Source: CAYFXA01 sp964347135
GTDB lineage: Bacteria > Patescibacteriota > Microgenomatia > PFEM01 > JAHIFH01
DNA length: 33,984 nucleotides
NCBI GenBank assembly: GCA_964347135.1
Contig: CAYFXA010000023.1
Location: forward strand, 1-33,984
Reading direction: 5' to 3'
Shown: one piece after another, positions 1 through 6,675 of the stretch
How positions within the stretch are numbered: position 1 is the first letter of the stretch
Layout: every line of letters begins with the position of its first letter
Notes under the pieces: generated by a model
Seen by the model: only the letters and a program-made list of their open reading frames with translations
Told to the model about the DNA's origin: nothing
Databases searched by the model: none
Made by a program: the position numbers and the translations under genes

Positions 1-30
1 ATTGGATTTAGGTTGTCAAGCGCAAGAATG

Positions 31-52
31 AAAAATAGCCTCCTCCGAGGCT
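31..52 (-). terminator. Promoter-proximal hairpin plus U-tract
   Basis: On the minus strand the six-base arms AGCCTC and GAGGCT (37-52) enclose a four-base loop and are followed by A and five T (31-36). The shape is that of an intrinsic terminator, yet it starts at the predicted start site of the promoter at 59-87. It may be an attenuator or a 5' stabilising hairpin for a leftward gene outside the window. Confidence 0.5.
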
Positions 53-58
53 GATAAA

Positions 59-87
59 ATAATATCACAAAGCTAAGTTAAAGTCAA
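59..87 (-). promoter_or_regulatory. Leftward sigma70-type promoter
   Basis: Minus-strand TTGACT (82-87) and TATTAT (59-64) are separated by 17 bases, with TGTGA just before the -10. The predicted start is near 52. It drives a gene left of the window. It resembles the promoter at 8845-8873 closely. Confidence 0.7.
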
Positions 88-115
88 TACTATGGGATGG
101 TTTAAAGAGAGTGTC

Positions 116-165
116 GGGCTGGGAGGCAACTTGTTGATAAGTTTGGTCACCTTTGACCCCAGCCC
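116..165. other. Three-way-junction-like inverted repeat
   Basis: The arms GGGCTGGG (116-123) and CCCAGCCC (158-165) enclose two further small hairpins: AACTT/AAGTT, and a GGTC/GACC-type stem. The 50-base element lies on the minus strand between the small Cys-rich ORF and the next leftward promoter. No known RNA family is recognised. It could be a weak terminator without a T-run or a structured RNA. Confidence 0.35.
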
Positions 166-191
166 ATAGTAGAGAGGAAAACAAAACCTTC

Positions 192-320
192 TTATTCCTC
201 CCTTTCCTTGCCGTCGGGATCCCACCTGCTGCACCGAGGATCGTCCCTGGTGCTTTTCTCGCAAAGTGGCTCGACAAACGGACATGGCCGCTTGTCATAG
301 ATACAGATACGCCTAAACAT
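192..320 (-). CDS. Possible small Cys-rich protein (42 aa)
   Basis: A 42-codon ORF opens with ATG at 320, seven bases after AAGG in an AAAGGA ribosome-binding-like sequence, and ends TAA. A good leftward promoter lies upstream (447-476). The peptide begins MFRRICIYDKRPC and has four cysteines (residues 6, 13, 20 and 30) and a very charged C-terminal tail. Regular Cys spacing might suggest metal binding, but no family is recognised. Third codon positions are clearly richer in G/C than in groEL, so the ORF may be acquired, or the stretch may be a structured RNA rather than a gene. Two other minus-strand frames are also open here, which weakens the case. It is divergent from groES. Confidence 0.3.
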   Translation of the reverse strand: MFRRICIYDKRPCPFVEPLCEKSTRDDPRCSRWDPDGKEREE

Positions 321-416
321 ACCAGATCCTTTCACCTTCCGACTCCTTTCAAGGTTTTGCTACCTCAAGCTAAAATCACACCTGCGCTATGCAGGTTAGT
401 TCTAGAAAGTGCTAAA

Positions 417-440
417 AAAATTGGACCAATGCCCAATTTT
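417..440 (-). other. Hairpin plus U-tract at predicted transcript 5' end
   Basis: Minus-strand AAAATTGG (440-433) pairs with CCAATTTT (424-417), and the T-run continues to 414. It begins exactly where transcription from the promoter at 447-476 should start. Nothing lies upstream on this strand for it to terminate, because groES is divergent, so it belongs to the leader. Confidence 0.45.
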
Positions 441-446
441 AAAGGA

Positions 447-476
447 ATTATAGCTTTTTTTTAGGCTAAGAGTCAA
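447..476 (-). promoter_or_regulatory. Leftward promoter divergent from groES
   Basis: Minus-strand TTGACT (471-476), 18-base spacer, TATAAT (447-452). Its -35 lies only 14 bases from the groES -35, so the two promoters stand back to back. Predicted start near 440. Confidence 0.75.
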
Positions 477-490
477 ATGAGTGTAACCCC

Positions 491-519
491 TTGACAAACA
501 TGTTATCAGCCTTTAAAAT
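491..519 (+). promoter_or_regulatory. groES-groEL promoter
   Basis: TTGACA (491-496), 17-base spacer, TAAAAT (514-519): a near-consensus housekeeping promoter. Predicted start near 526, which leaves a leader of about 43 bases. Confidence 0.85.
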
Positions 520-527
520 AGCAATCG

Positions 528-552
528 TCACTTGAAAGTGATAATTTTTTTT
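528..552 (+). promoter_or_regulatory. groES leader dyad plus T8 tract
   Basis: The 14-base dyad TCACTTGAAAGTGA (528-541) can fold as a five-pair stem with a TGAA loop and is followed by eight T (545-552). It is not CIRCE (TTAGCACTC-N9-GAGTGCTAA). It sits at the predicted start site and could be an operator, a 5' hairpin, or a weak attenuator followed by a U-rich ribosome docking tract, because groES lacks a good Shine-Dalgarno. Confidence 0.45.
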
Positions 553-568
553 GATAGAATTTTCTAAG

Positions 569-892
569 ATGGCAAAACGAAAAAAGAAAACAACTGCTCC
601 TAAACTCAAACCCATGGCTGGTTATGCTTTGATTGAGCCAGTTGAAGCGGAAAAAAGAACCGCTACGGGCATTGTTCTTCCTGATACTCATGATGAAAAA
701 TCCCAACGGGGTAAAGTCATTGCCATTGGCACCTCCCAAATAACTGATTCCGGTAAAGAAATTAAGCCCGAATTTAAAGTCGGCCAGACCGTTATTTACA
801 AAAAATGGGGTGGGGATGAAGTTAAATTAGGTATTTCTGGCAGAGAATTGATTTTTGTTAAATTTGAAGACGTTTTAGCAATAGTTGAATAA
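569..892 (+). CDS. groES: Co-chaperonin GroES
   Basis: GroES forms the heptameric lid of the GroEL folding chamber in the cytoplasm. The 107-residue product starts at the ATG at 569; an upstream in-frame TTG at 551 falls in the T-rich leader and is not preferred. After a basic tail (MAKRKKKTT) come the conserved core KPMAGYALIEPVEAEK and the mobile loop around TATGIVLPD (roughly residues 36-44) that docks on GroEL. The end, VKFEDVLAIVE, matches the family. The length slightly exceeds the usual 95-100 residues because of the Lys-rich N-terminus. One base separates the stop codon from the groEL ATG, so the pair is a single operon under the 491-519 promoter. Confidence 0.97.
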   Translation: MAKRKKKTTAPKLKPMAGYALIEPVEAEKRTATGIVLPDTHDEKSQRGKVIAIGTSQITDSGKEIKPEFKVGQTVIYKKWGGDEVKLGISGRELIFVKFEDVLAIVE

Positions 893-893
893 T

Positions 894-2516
894 ATGGCGA
901 AACAACTTAAATACGCTGCTGAAGCAAGAGAAAAACTAAAAAAAGGTGTTGATGCTGTGGCTAAAGCCGTTGGCACAACTCTTGGCCCCAAAGGCAGAAA
1001 CATTGCTTTGGATAAAAAATGGGGTTCGCCCTCGGTGGTTCATGATGGTGTTTCCGTTGCCAAAGAAATTGAGCTTGAAGACCCGTTTGAAAACATGGGG
1101 GCTCAATTGGTAAAAGAAGCGGCTGACAAAACCAATGATGCTACTGGAGACGGAACCACAACCGCCACGATTCTTGCTCAGGCAATTGTTGATGAGGGAA
1201 TTAAAAACATTACTGCTGGAGCCAATCCCATGGTTCTTAATAAAGGGATTGAAAAAGCAGCTGAACAAGCAGTCAGTTCAATTAAAAAACAATCTAAGCC
1301 AGTTAGAGACAGTGGTGAAAAAATTGTTCAAGTAGCCACTATTTCCGCTCAAAATCAAGAAATTGGTGAAAAAATTGCTGAGGCTTTGAAAAAAGTTGGT
1401 CCCAACGGTGTGGTTACGGTTGAAGAGGGCAAAGGTTTGGAATTGGTGATTGGTTACAAAGAGGGAATGGAATTTGATAAAGGCTTTGTTTCCCCTTACT
1501 TTGTGACTGACCCAGATTCAATGGAGGCTACAATTGAAAATCCTTTTATTCTTTTAACTGATAAGAAAATTTCTTCTCTTCAGGAACTTTTACCCTTTTT
1601 AGAGAACTTAGTTAAAACTTCCAAGAATTTGGTTATTATTGCTGATGAACTTGAAGGTGAAGCTTTGGCAACAATCGTGGTTAACAAACTTCGAGGCACC
1701 TTCAATGTTTTAGCGGTTGAAGCTCCTGGTTTTGGTGATAGGAGAAAAGAAATGCTTGAAGATATTGCCGTCTTGACTGGAGGGACCGTTATTTCCGAAG
1801 ACGTAGGCAGAAAATTAGAGGAAGTAACGATAGAAGACTTGGGTCGGGCAGACCGAGTAACATCTGATAAAGACAATACGGTTATTGTTGGCGGCAAAGG
1901 GAGTAAACGAGCGATTGACGGCAGGATTAAACAAATCAAAGCTGAATTAGACCGAAGCACTTCAGAATTTGATAAGGAAAAACTCGAAGAAAGACTGGCA
2001 AAACTAACTGGCGGGGTAGCGGTGATTGAGGTTGGGGCAGCTTCAGAAACAGAAATGAAGGAAAAACAGGAAAGAGTCAAAGACGCGGTTTCGGCCACAA
2101 AAGCAGCCATTGAAGAAGGAATCGTGCCTGGTGGTGGAGTGGCTTTACTGGCTGCGGCTGAAGCAATTGAAACAAAAGGTTTGAAAGGCGATGAATTAAC
2201 TGGCACAAAGATTGTTAAAAAAGCCTTAGAATCACCCACAAATCTCCTGGCCGAAAACGCTGGTGAAGATGGCAATGTTGTTATTGCCAACATTAAGAAA
2301 AAAGAAAAAGGGCATGGTTTTGATGTTTTAAAAGGCGAATATGTGAATATGATTAAAGCAGGCATTATTGACCCAGCCAAAGTAACCAGAACCGCTCTTC
2401 AAAACGCTGTTTCCGTGGCCATGATGATTCTGACAACCGAAGGACTTGTAACAGATATTCCTGAAAAAGAAGAACCAGTTCCTCCAATGCCTCAAGGTGG
2501 CGGAATGGGAATGTAA
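894..2516 (+). CDS. groEL: Chaperonin GroEL (Hsp60)
   Basis: GroEL is the 14-subunit ATP-driven folding chamber. The 540-residue product has full family length. ATP-binding residues are in place: TLGPKGRN near residue 30 and GDGTTTAT at 85-92, with the catalytic Asp at 86. The apical domain contains RGTFNVLAVEAPGFGDRRK, the intermediate domain GIVPGGGVALL, and the C-terminus is the typical Gly-Met tail (PQGGGMGM). The ATG at 894 follows the groES stop by one base; an alternative TTG at 885 would overlap groES and add MNN, and is less likely. The gene is followed by a strong terminator at 2538-2561. Confidence 0.98.
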   Translation: MAKQLKYAAEAREKLKKGVDAVAKAVGTTLGPKGRNIALDKKWGSPSVVHDGVSVAKEIELEDPFENMGAQLVKEAADKTNDATGDGTTTATILAQAIVDEGIKNITAGANPMVLNKGIEKAAEQAVSSIKKQSKPVRDSGEKIVQVATISAQNQEIGEKIAEALKKVGPNGVVTVEEGKGLELVIGYKEGMEFDKGFVSPYFVTDPDSMEATIENPFILLTDKKISSLQELLPFLENLVKTSKNLVIIADELEGEALATIVVNKLRGTFNVLAVEAPGFGDRRKEMLEDIAVLTGGTVISEDVGRKLEEVTIEDLGRADRVTSDKDNTVIVGGKGSKRAIDGRIKQIKAELDRSTSEFDKEKLEERLAKLTGGVAVIEVGAASETEMKEKQERVKDAVSATKAAIEEGIVPGGGVALLAAAEAIETKGLKGDELTGTKIVKKALESPTNLLAENAGEDGNVVIANIKKKEKGHGFDVLKGEYVNMIKAGIIDPAKVTRTALQNAVSVAMMILTTEGLVTDIPEKEEPVPPMPQGGGMGM

Positions 2517-2537
2517 AAGAAAATAAAATTTAAAGTT

Positions 2538-2561
2538 AAACCCGCGCAAGCGGGTTTTTTT
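2538..2561 (+). terminator. groESL intrinsic terminator
   Basis: AAACCCGC (2538-2545), loop GCAA, GCGGGTTT (2550-2557) and a T-run. It ends the groESL operon and, with a weaker T-run on the other side, may also stop the converging HAD gene. Confidence 0.9.
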
Positions 2562-3204
2562 ATTCCCTAACTAATAATTTCTCAACATCATAGACAGTTG
2601 GTACAGAGGCGTCTGCGTGTTTTGATTTTCCCCAAACAAAAATAGTTTTCATTCCCAGTTTTTTGGCAGGAATAATATCACTGTGATCAATATCACCTAT
2701 AGAAACGCATTCTTCTGCTTTTGTTCCAAGCATGTCCATGGCTTTTAAAAAAGGCTCGGGACTTGGTTTGTAAGCGGAAACATCTTCCTTGGTGATTATT
2801 GCTTTAAACAGATTTTTCTCTAATCCAAGAATTTTTAATGTTTTATCTATGGAGTTTTTCGTACTATTAGTAACGATTGCGTGTTTGTATTTGTTTAGAT
2901 TTTTAAATAACTGGATAAGACGCAAATCCTTTTTTAAATATCTGCTTTTATCAATGCTGTCAATAACCTCTTGGATGGCAAATTTTCCTAGCCCAAATGC
3001 TTCCATAGTGGCTGTTTTGCTTTTTCTTTTTTTGAATTCTTTTTCATATTTTTGTTTAGCTTCGTTTATTGGGATTTTTAATTTTCGGGAAACATATTCA
3101 TAAATTCTATTTTTAAACTCCTTTTTCATTTGAGGCGATACGGTGTAAAAAGTCAAATCAACATCCCAGAGGCAATATTTTACATTTGCAAATCTTTTAT
3201 CCAT
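2560..3204 (-). CDS. HAD-superfamily hydrolase (nucleotidase-like)
   Basis: A 214-residue cytoplasmic haloacid-dehalogenase-fold phosphatase. Visible motifs: nucleophile and acid/base DVDLT (Asp14 and Asp16), TNST as motif II, a Lys in YKPSPEP as motif III, and GDIDHSD as motif IV. The helical cap between motifs I and II places it in subfamily IA. The LWDVDLTFY start resembles pyrimidine 5'-nucleotidases, but substrate cannot be told from sequence. The ATG at 3204 lies six bases after an extended -10 (TGG TAAAAT on the minus strand), so the mRNA is probably leaderless. The gene converges on groEL, and the two ends meet inside the terminator region. Confidence 0.85.
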   Translation of the reverse strand: MDKRFANVKYCLWDVDLTFYTVSPQMKKEFKNRIYEYVSRKLKIPINEAKQKYEKEFKKRKSKTATMEAFGLGKFAIQEVIDSIDKSRYLKKDLRLIQLFKNLNKYKHAIVTNSTKNSIDKTLKILGLEKNLFKAIITKEDVSAYKPSPEPFLKAMDMLGTKAEECVSIGDIDHSDIIPAKKLGMKTIFVWGKSKHADASVPTVYDVEKLLVRE

Positions 3205-3210
3205 TGACTA

Positions 3211-3219
3211 ATTTTACCA
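3211..3219 (-). promoter_or_regulatory. Extended -10 promoter of HAD gene
   Basis: Minus-strand TGG followed by TAAAAT (3211-3216) ends six bases before the ATG at 3204, which predicts a leaderless transcript. No convincing -35 is seen. It stands back to back with the MFS promoter. Confidence 0.55.
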
Positions 3220-3231
3220 TTTTTATTCCCC

Positions 3232-3260
3232 TTGACACATGCCTACAAGCCTGGTAAGAT
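3232..3260 (+). promoter_or_regulatory. Promoter of MFS leader
   Basis: TTGACA (3232-3237), 17-base spacer, TAAGAT (3255-3260). Predicted start about 3267, leaving roughly 285 bases of leader before the MFS gene. Confidence 0.85.
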
Positions 3261-3270
3261 AGCTTCCAAC

Positions 3271-3387
3271 ATGGACAAATGGCAAAAGCCAGTTCAATCC
3301 TGCCTTCACCCCATTTTTAAGATGGGGAATACCGCTTATGCGGTTAAAAACCCCAAATGGGAGGCTTTTGCCTTGGTTTCAAGCTAA
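3271..3387 (+). CDS. Putative leader peptide of MFS attenuator (38 aa)
   Basis: A 38-codon ORF starts with ATG about four bases after the predicted transcription start, close to the leaderless arrangement common in this window, and ends TAA at 3385-3387. It begins MDKWQKPVQSC and ends ALVSS. Its codons run through both strands of the RNA helix 3281-3290/3363-3372, and its stop lies in the apical loop of the proposed antiterminator. Leader peptides of this layout are known to control antibiotic-inducible resistance genes by ribosome stalling; that this one does so is inference. It could be a chance ORF inside a ligand-sensing leader. Confidence 0.4.
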   Translation: MDKWQKPVQSCLHPIFKMGNTAYAVKNPKWEAFALVSS

Positions 3388-3437
3388 AATCTTGAGTTTG
3401 TTGCTTCAGGCAAGCCTCCGAGAACGGAGGCTTTTTT
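3281..3437 (+). promoter_or_regulatory. Riboswitch- or attenuator-like leader with competing helices
   Basis: Three helices share strands. P1 pairs GGCAAAAGCC (3281-3290) with GGCTTTTGCC (3363-3372) and encloses two hairpins (CCCCAT/ATGGGG and ACCGC/GCGGT). The antiterminator pairs 3360-3373 with 3408-3419 (12 pairs, a two-base bulge). The terminator pairs 3412-3420 with 3425-3433. The first and third can coexist; the antiterminator excludes both. This is the standard logic of a transcriptional on/off leader. The class is not recognised. Confidence 0.65.
3412..3437 (+). terminator. Conditional terminator in MFS leader
   Basis: AAGCCTCCG (3412-3420), loop AGAA, CGGAGGCTT (3425-3433) and a T-run to 3437. 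It is about 145 bases after the predicted start and 116 bases before the MFS start codon, so it must be read through for expression. A second CGGAGG plus T5 at 3461-3471 could compete for the same 5' arm. Confidence 0.85.
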
Positions 3438-3553
3438 CTTTCCCTAAATTTCTCTCTCTTCGGAGGTTTTTCTGACTCAAAAAGCGCGAAAAGCGAAAAA
3501 CGCAGCTGGGATTCTGTGATTTGGGTCAGAACATTGAAAAAGAGGAGAGGGAG

Positions 3554-4705
3554 ATGAAAAGAATAAGTCAAGTGTTTATTGTAACTAAGGCCCTGGGAAG
3601 TATGAGTGTTGGCTGGATTTTCAGTACCTATGTTTTGTTCTTGTTGGAGCATGGGTTAACGCTTCTTCACGCCAATTTGCTTAACCTAAGCTTCATGACC
3701 ACCTACTTTCTTCTTGATCCTTTTACTGGTCATTTGGCTGGCCGGGTGGGGCAGAAGAGAGTCTATATCTGGGGGTTGGCTGTTTCGGGACTAGGAACGC
3801 TCATTTACGGCTTAGGCAGAACATTTCAGGCTTTTCTTTTAGCGGAGATAACGGCTGCTATTGGAGCGGCTTTAATGTCCGAAGCCATGGAATCATGGTT
3901 GCGCAACAATATGGACGCAGCAGCGAGTCACAAAGTCATTAGTCAAGCTTATGCTGTTTTTTCTTTGGCAACGATTCCTACTGCTGTTGCTGGAGGGATA
4001 ATTGGCGAAGCTTTTGGTCTTCATTGGCCATGGCTAATAGGAGCTTTGTGTCTTGAGGTGAGCGCTTGCTTCATCTGTATTGTTCTCCGCCGTTTGCCTG
4101 AAGGTCAACCTAAGAATGAAGCCAAAGAAGTCCTACCAGGTATTTTCGAAATCGCTCAAAGAACCTGGCGAAGTCCGCCTTTGCGCTTTACCGTGGTGAT
4201 TGCCTTAGTGTCAACAGCGGCTTTCCAGCCTCTGAATATGTTTTGGGCACCGGTTCTGCGAGATGCTAGTGGTTCAGCCTGGTGGTTGGGTTCAATGTGG
4301 GTGGGAATTGCCATTGCCAGTGCTTTTGGTGCGTTCTTAGCCAATAAATGGCTTAAGCACAATGGCCTTGAGATTGCCTTGACTTTGTTTCTCATTGGCA
4401 GCCCTTTACTGGCAATTGCCTTGCTTTCACCTGCGTGGCCCTTGTTGGTGTCTGGCTTTTTAGCCCATGAAGTTGGTCGGGGAGCTCTTAAACCATTGCT
4501 GTTCACTTACAGTAATCGGTACATAGATGACTTAACTCGGTCAACCACCAACTCGATCAGAAGTGCCAGCGGGACTTTTGGTGCCGCCATTGGCTTGCTT
4601 GCCTCTGGCTTGCTCACTTTCGCTCTTTCTCCGTTAGCAGTTTGGGGGTTATCAGCAATCGCGCTGATTTTAGGAGCCCTCTATGCTTACAAGAGAAAAG
4701 AATAA
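3554..4705 (+). CDS. MFS transporter, possible drug efflux
   Basis: A 383-residue major facilitator with about 12 hydrophobic segments. The loop after the second segment, GHLAGRVGQKRVY, fits the family's conserved cytoplasmic 2-3 loop. The second half starts near AQRTWRSPPLRF after a short central loop. The ATG at 3554 is chosen over an upstream TTG because a strong ribosome site (AGGAGAGGGAG) precedes it at proper spacing. The long conditional leader suggests inducible expression; drug export is an inference from that layout, not from the protein. The gene looks more G/C-rich at third positions than groEL and has one of the few strong Shine-Dalgarno sites here, both compatible with transfer. 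Sugar or metabolite transport cannot be excluded. Confidence 0.85.
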   Translation: MKRISQVFIVTKALGSMSVGWIFSTYVLFLLEHGLTLLHANLLNLSFMTTYFLLDPFTGHLAGRVGQKRVYIWGLAVSGLGTLIYGLGRTFQAFLLAEITAAIGAALMSEAMESWLRNNMDAAASHKVISQAYAVFSLATIPTAVAGGIIGEAFGLHWPWLIGALCLEVSACFICIVLRRLPEGQPKNEAKEVLPGIFEIAQRTWRSPPLRFTVVIALVSTAAFQPLNMFWAPVLRDASGSAWWLGSMWVGIAIASAFGAFLANKWLKHNGLEIALTLFLIGSPLLAIALLSPAWPLLVSGFLAHEVGRGALKPLLFTYSNRYIDDLTRSTTNSIRSASGTFGAAIGLLASGLLTFALSPLAVWGLSAIALILGALYAYKRKE

Positions 4706-4710
4706 CCTCT

Positions 4711-4748
4711 AAAGAGGCTGGGTGACCCAGCATTCAGCCTCTTTTTTC
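4711..4748 (+). terminator. Terminator after MFS gene
   Basis: AAAGAGGCTG (4711-4720) pairs with CAGCCTCTTT around GGTGACCC and is followed by a T-run. It lies six bases after the MFS stop. Confidence 0.9.
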
Positions 4749-4770
4749 ACTAAGATAATATTCAAATTTA

Positions 4771-4799
4771 TTGACATCATTCCATGGTTTTTTTAGAAT
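4771..4799 (+). promoter_or_regulatory. Promoter of PH-domain gene
   Basis: TTGACA (4771-4776), 17-base spacer, TAGAAT (4794-4799). The start codon at 4806 lies seven bases after the -10, so transcription should begin at the ATG itself. Confidence 0.8.
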
Positions 4800-4805
4800 G
4801 AGATT

Positions 4806-5315
4806 ATGAAACAACTTCATCCCAAAGCAGTTTGGCTTTTCTTTATTAAAAATATTTTTGGCTTTTTGTTCCTGTTCCTTGTGTTTGGTTTTTTTGGCAT
4901 GTCCACTTTTTTCACTGTTGGCATTAGCACCTTCCAATTAGACATATTGGGCGTTTCAATTTTTACTCTTCTTGTTTTCATTGTTGCCCCAATTTTTTTA
5001 AGCTATGTTTACGCTAGATTGGTTTATCGCTTTTATAGATACGGCTTGACTCCCGAGGGAATCAAAATCGAAAGAGGAGTAGTTTGGAAGCGCTACATTA
5101 CCATTCCTTATGGCAGAATCCAAAATGTGGATATTTACCGAGGACCCCTGGCAAGAATACTTGGCTTAAGTGATTTGCAAATTCAAACTGCTGGTTATTC
5201 TTATAGAAAATTTTATTCTTCTGAAGGAAGACTTCCGGGATTGGCTCCTAAAGATGCTGAGTCTTTACGGGATGAACTCATAAAAAAAGTTGAGTCCAAA
5301 TCCCAAGGTCTTTAA
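4806..5315 (+). CDS. Membrane protein with bacterial PH domain (YdbS/YdbT-like)
   Basis: A 169-residue protein with two hydrophobic segments (about residues 8-36 and 48-76), then a bacterial PH-like domain. The signature is YGLTPEGIKIERGVVWKR followed by IPYGRIQNVDIYRGPLARILG, typical of bPH2 proteins (the old DUF304). Such proteins sit in the cytoplasmic membrane with the domain inside; their role is not well defined. Gene fragments of the larger YdbT type repeat the unit three times, whereas this is a single unit of the YdbS size. A textbook promoter with its -10 seven bases before the ATG predicts a leaderless mRNA. The next gene follows after 32 bases with its own -10. Confidence 0.8.
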   Translation: MKQLHPKAVWLFFIKNIFGFLFLFLVFGFFGMSTFFTVGISTFQLDILGVSIFTLLVFIVAPIFLSYVYARLVYRFYRYGLTPEGIKIERGVVWKRYITIPYGRIQNVDIYRGPLARILGLSDLQIQTAGYSYRKFYSSEGRLPGLAPKDAESLRDELIKKVESKSQGL

Positions 5316-5332
5316 TTCTCTTCTTAACTTCG

Positions 5333-5341
5333 TGCTAGAAT
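5333..5341 (+). promoter_or_regulatory. Extended -10 promoter of VTT gene
   Basis: TGC followed by TAGAAT (5336-5341), six bases before the ATG at 5348. Leaderless transcript predicted. No clear -35. Confidence 0.6.
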
Positions 5342-5347
5342 TAACCC

Positions 5348-6007
5348 ATGAAAGGTAAAAAGAAGGCTATTTTAATAATCGTAGGTGCTCTTTTAATTAT
5401 TCTCGTTCTCTATTTAATTCAAAGGTACATTTACCGCTTTGATATTGAGGAAATAAAAACCTTTGTTCGCTCTTTTGGGATTTTGGGACCATTGGTTTTG
5501 ATTGTCTTGATGACAATGACAATTGTTGTTTCTCCTTTAGCTTCTTTGCCTTTTTGGTTTGCCAGTTTGGCTTTATTCGGCTTTTTACAGACCTGCTTGA
5601 TTGTCCTTGCTAGCCATAGTGCTGGTTCGACAATCAATTTCTTAATTGCTCAGCGCTGGGGAAGGCCAGTAGTAGCCAAATTAGTGGGTAAAAAAGGGAT
5701 AGAAAAAATAGATAATGTTACGGAAATTATTGGTTTAAAAATGCTTTTCATTGCCCGGCTTTTTGGCGGTGCTTCAGCAGACTACGTTTCTTATGCCGCT
5801 GGTCTGACTTCAATGAAATTCAAACCCTACATCTTGATTAGTGTTTTTGTTTCGATACCAATGATTTGTCTTAATGTTTTTTTGCTTGACAGAGTTTTAA
5901 ATCTTAACCCCCTTTTTCTTGCCGTCCTCGTTCCCTTGGGTTATGCTTTAGCCCTTGTTTTTCCTCTGGTTGTTTACAAATGGCCTAAAAAAAGCAGTAA
6001 AATATAG
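5348..6007 (+). CDS. VTT-domain membrane protein (TVP38/TMEM64, DedA superfamily)
   Basis: A 219-residue integral membrane protein with about five or six hydrophobic segments. The VTT core is visible: a Gly/Pro-rich segment GPLVLIVLMTMTIVVSPLAS and, later, the conserved FIARLFGGASADYVSYAAGL, where the Arg after FIA and the small-residue run mark the re-entrant region of this superfamily. Members of the superfamily act in lipid scrambling or carrier-lipid recycling and membrane homeostasis; the substrate here is unknown. Given the lipid-linked sugar cluster downstream, polyprenyl-phosphate recycling is a reasonable but unproven idea. Confidence 0.82.
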   Translation: MKGKKKAILIIVGALLIILVLYLIQRYIYRFDIEEIKTFVRSFGILGPLVLIVLMTMTIVVSPLASLPFWFASLALFGFLQTCLIVLASHSAGSTINFLIAQRWGRPVVAKLVGKKGIEKIDNVTEIIGLKMLFIARLFGGASADYVSYAAGLTSMKFKPYILISVFVSIPMICLNVFLLDRVLNLNPLFLAVLVPLGYALALVFPLVVYKWPKKSSKI

Positions 6008-6015
6008 GGTCTTCA

Positions 6016-6024
6016 TGCTATAAT
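6016..6024 (+). promoter_or_regulatory. Extended -10 promoter of methyltransferase
   Basis: TGC followed by consensus TATAAT (6019-6024). The ATG is at 6046, so the leader would be about 15 bases. Confidence 0.65.
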
Positions 6025-6045
6025 TAGCCTCAACTGCCCCTGAAT

Positions 6046-6675
6046 ATGTCTCAAACAAAAGAAGCCATTTTACCTTTAGATTGTGAAGCCTGGCTCCAAG
6101 AGCGAGGGGAGGAAATACGGAGGAGACTTACTTATATTCTCCTCAAAGGAGAACTTGATTGGAAAAACCTTAAAGGGAGGGTAATTGATTTGGGCACAGG
6201 AAGCGGGGCAGGAATGGTAGCTCTGGAATCTTTAGGAGCGACCCAAGTAGTTGGTGTTGAAGATGGGAGAGGATTAAAGGCGGTGATTGAAGAAATTGCC
6301 TCTCCTTATCCTCTTAATCCCCACGAAGTCTTTCCGCCGGCAGAGACTCTTAAACAACAAGGAAAAATTATTGACATGTCTAACGAGCAATATCTTGAGA
6401 TTGTTAGAAAAGAAGGTTGGGAAGTTAGCTTAATTACTTGTTTTTGGATTGGATACGAACCACCAATTAAACAAATTGAAGAAGTCTTGAGGCCAGGAGG
6501 TCAGGTGGTTATTACTGCGGCGGAGGGTTGTTATTCTCTTTTAGAAGAAATTCGCAAAAAAACAAATCTTGATACGGAGACTATTAGAATACCAGGAAAT
6601 ATAGCCGATCAGCCAGTTAATGATGATCTTGTTCTTATAGGGACAAAAACTACTTCAAAATCGTCAGCGGGTTAA
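6046..6675 (+). CDS. Class I SAM-dependent methyltransferase
   Basis: A 209-residue cytoplasmic protein with a Rossmann-type methyltransferase fold. Motif I is VIDLGTGSGAGMVALESLG, with the glycine-rich SAM loop, followed by an acidic residue at the end of the second strand (VVGVED). Later, EEVLRPGGQVVITA is the usual post-III strand-turn. Between them is an insert (roughly residues 80-120) that is less typical. The substrate cannot be inferred. The 3' end overlaps the converging M23 gene by 26 bases, so both C-termini are encoded by the same stretch on opposite strands. Confidence 0.75.
   Translation: MSQTKEAILPLDCEAWLQERGEEIRRRLTYILLKGELDWKNLKGRVIDLGTGSGAGMVALESLGATQVVGVEDGRGLKAVIEEIASPYPLNPHEVFPPAETLKQQGKIIDMSNEQYLEIVRKEGWEVSLITCFWIGYEPPIKQIEEVLRPGGQVVITAAEGCYSLLEEIRKKTNLDTETIRIPGNIADQPVNDDLVLIGTKTTSKSSAG

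Noticed and set aside
73..298. Two longer minus-strand ORFs (77 and 70 codons) over the small Cys-rich ORF
   Set aside because: They start inside the 42-codon ORF without ribosome sites and run through the three-way-junction repeat and promoter. Neither looks like a protein; they remain a reason for caution about the small ORF.
192..320. T-box, SRP, RNase P or tmRNA gene
   Set aside because: GGTGGGATCCCG looks slightly like a T-box core, but UGGNACCGCG is absent; none of the conserved cores of the other RNAs was found on either strand.
153..464. Plus-strand ORF of 103 codons before groES
   Set aside because: It lies across two leftward promoter/hairpin elements, has no plausible start signal, and its product has no protein-like pattern. 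It is a by-product of the G/C-rich minus-strand stretch.
491..568. CIRCE/HrcA operator for groESL
   Set aside because: The dyad present does not match TTAGCACTC-N9-GAGTGCTAA in sequence or spacing.
1580..2380. Long minus-strand ORF (266 codons) inside groEL
   Set aside because: It is a Ser/Leu/Pro-rich shadow of the groEL reading frame.
3344..3652. Minus-strand ORF of 102 codons opposite the MFS leader
   Set aside because: It is antisense to the terminator and the MFS start, with low-complexity composition. The leader structure explains the region better.
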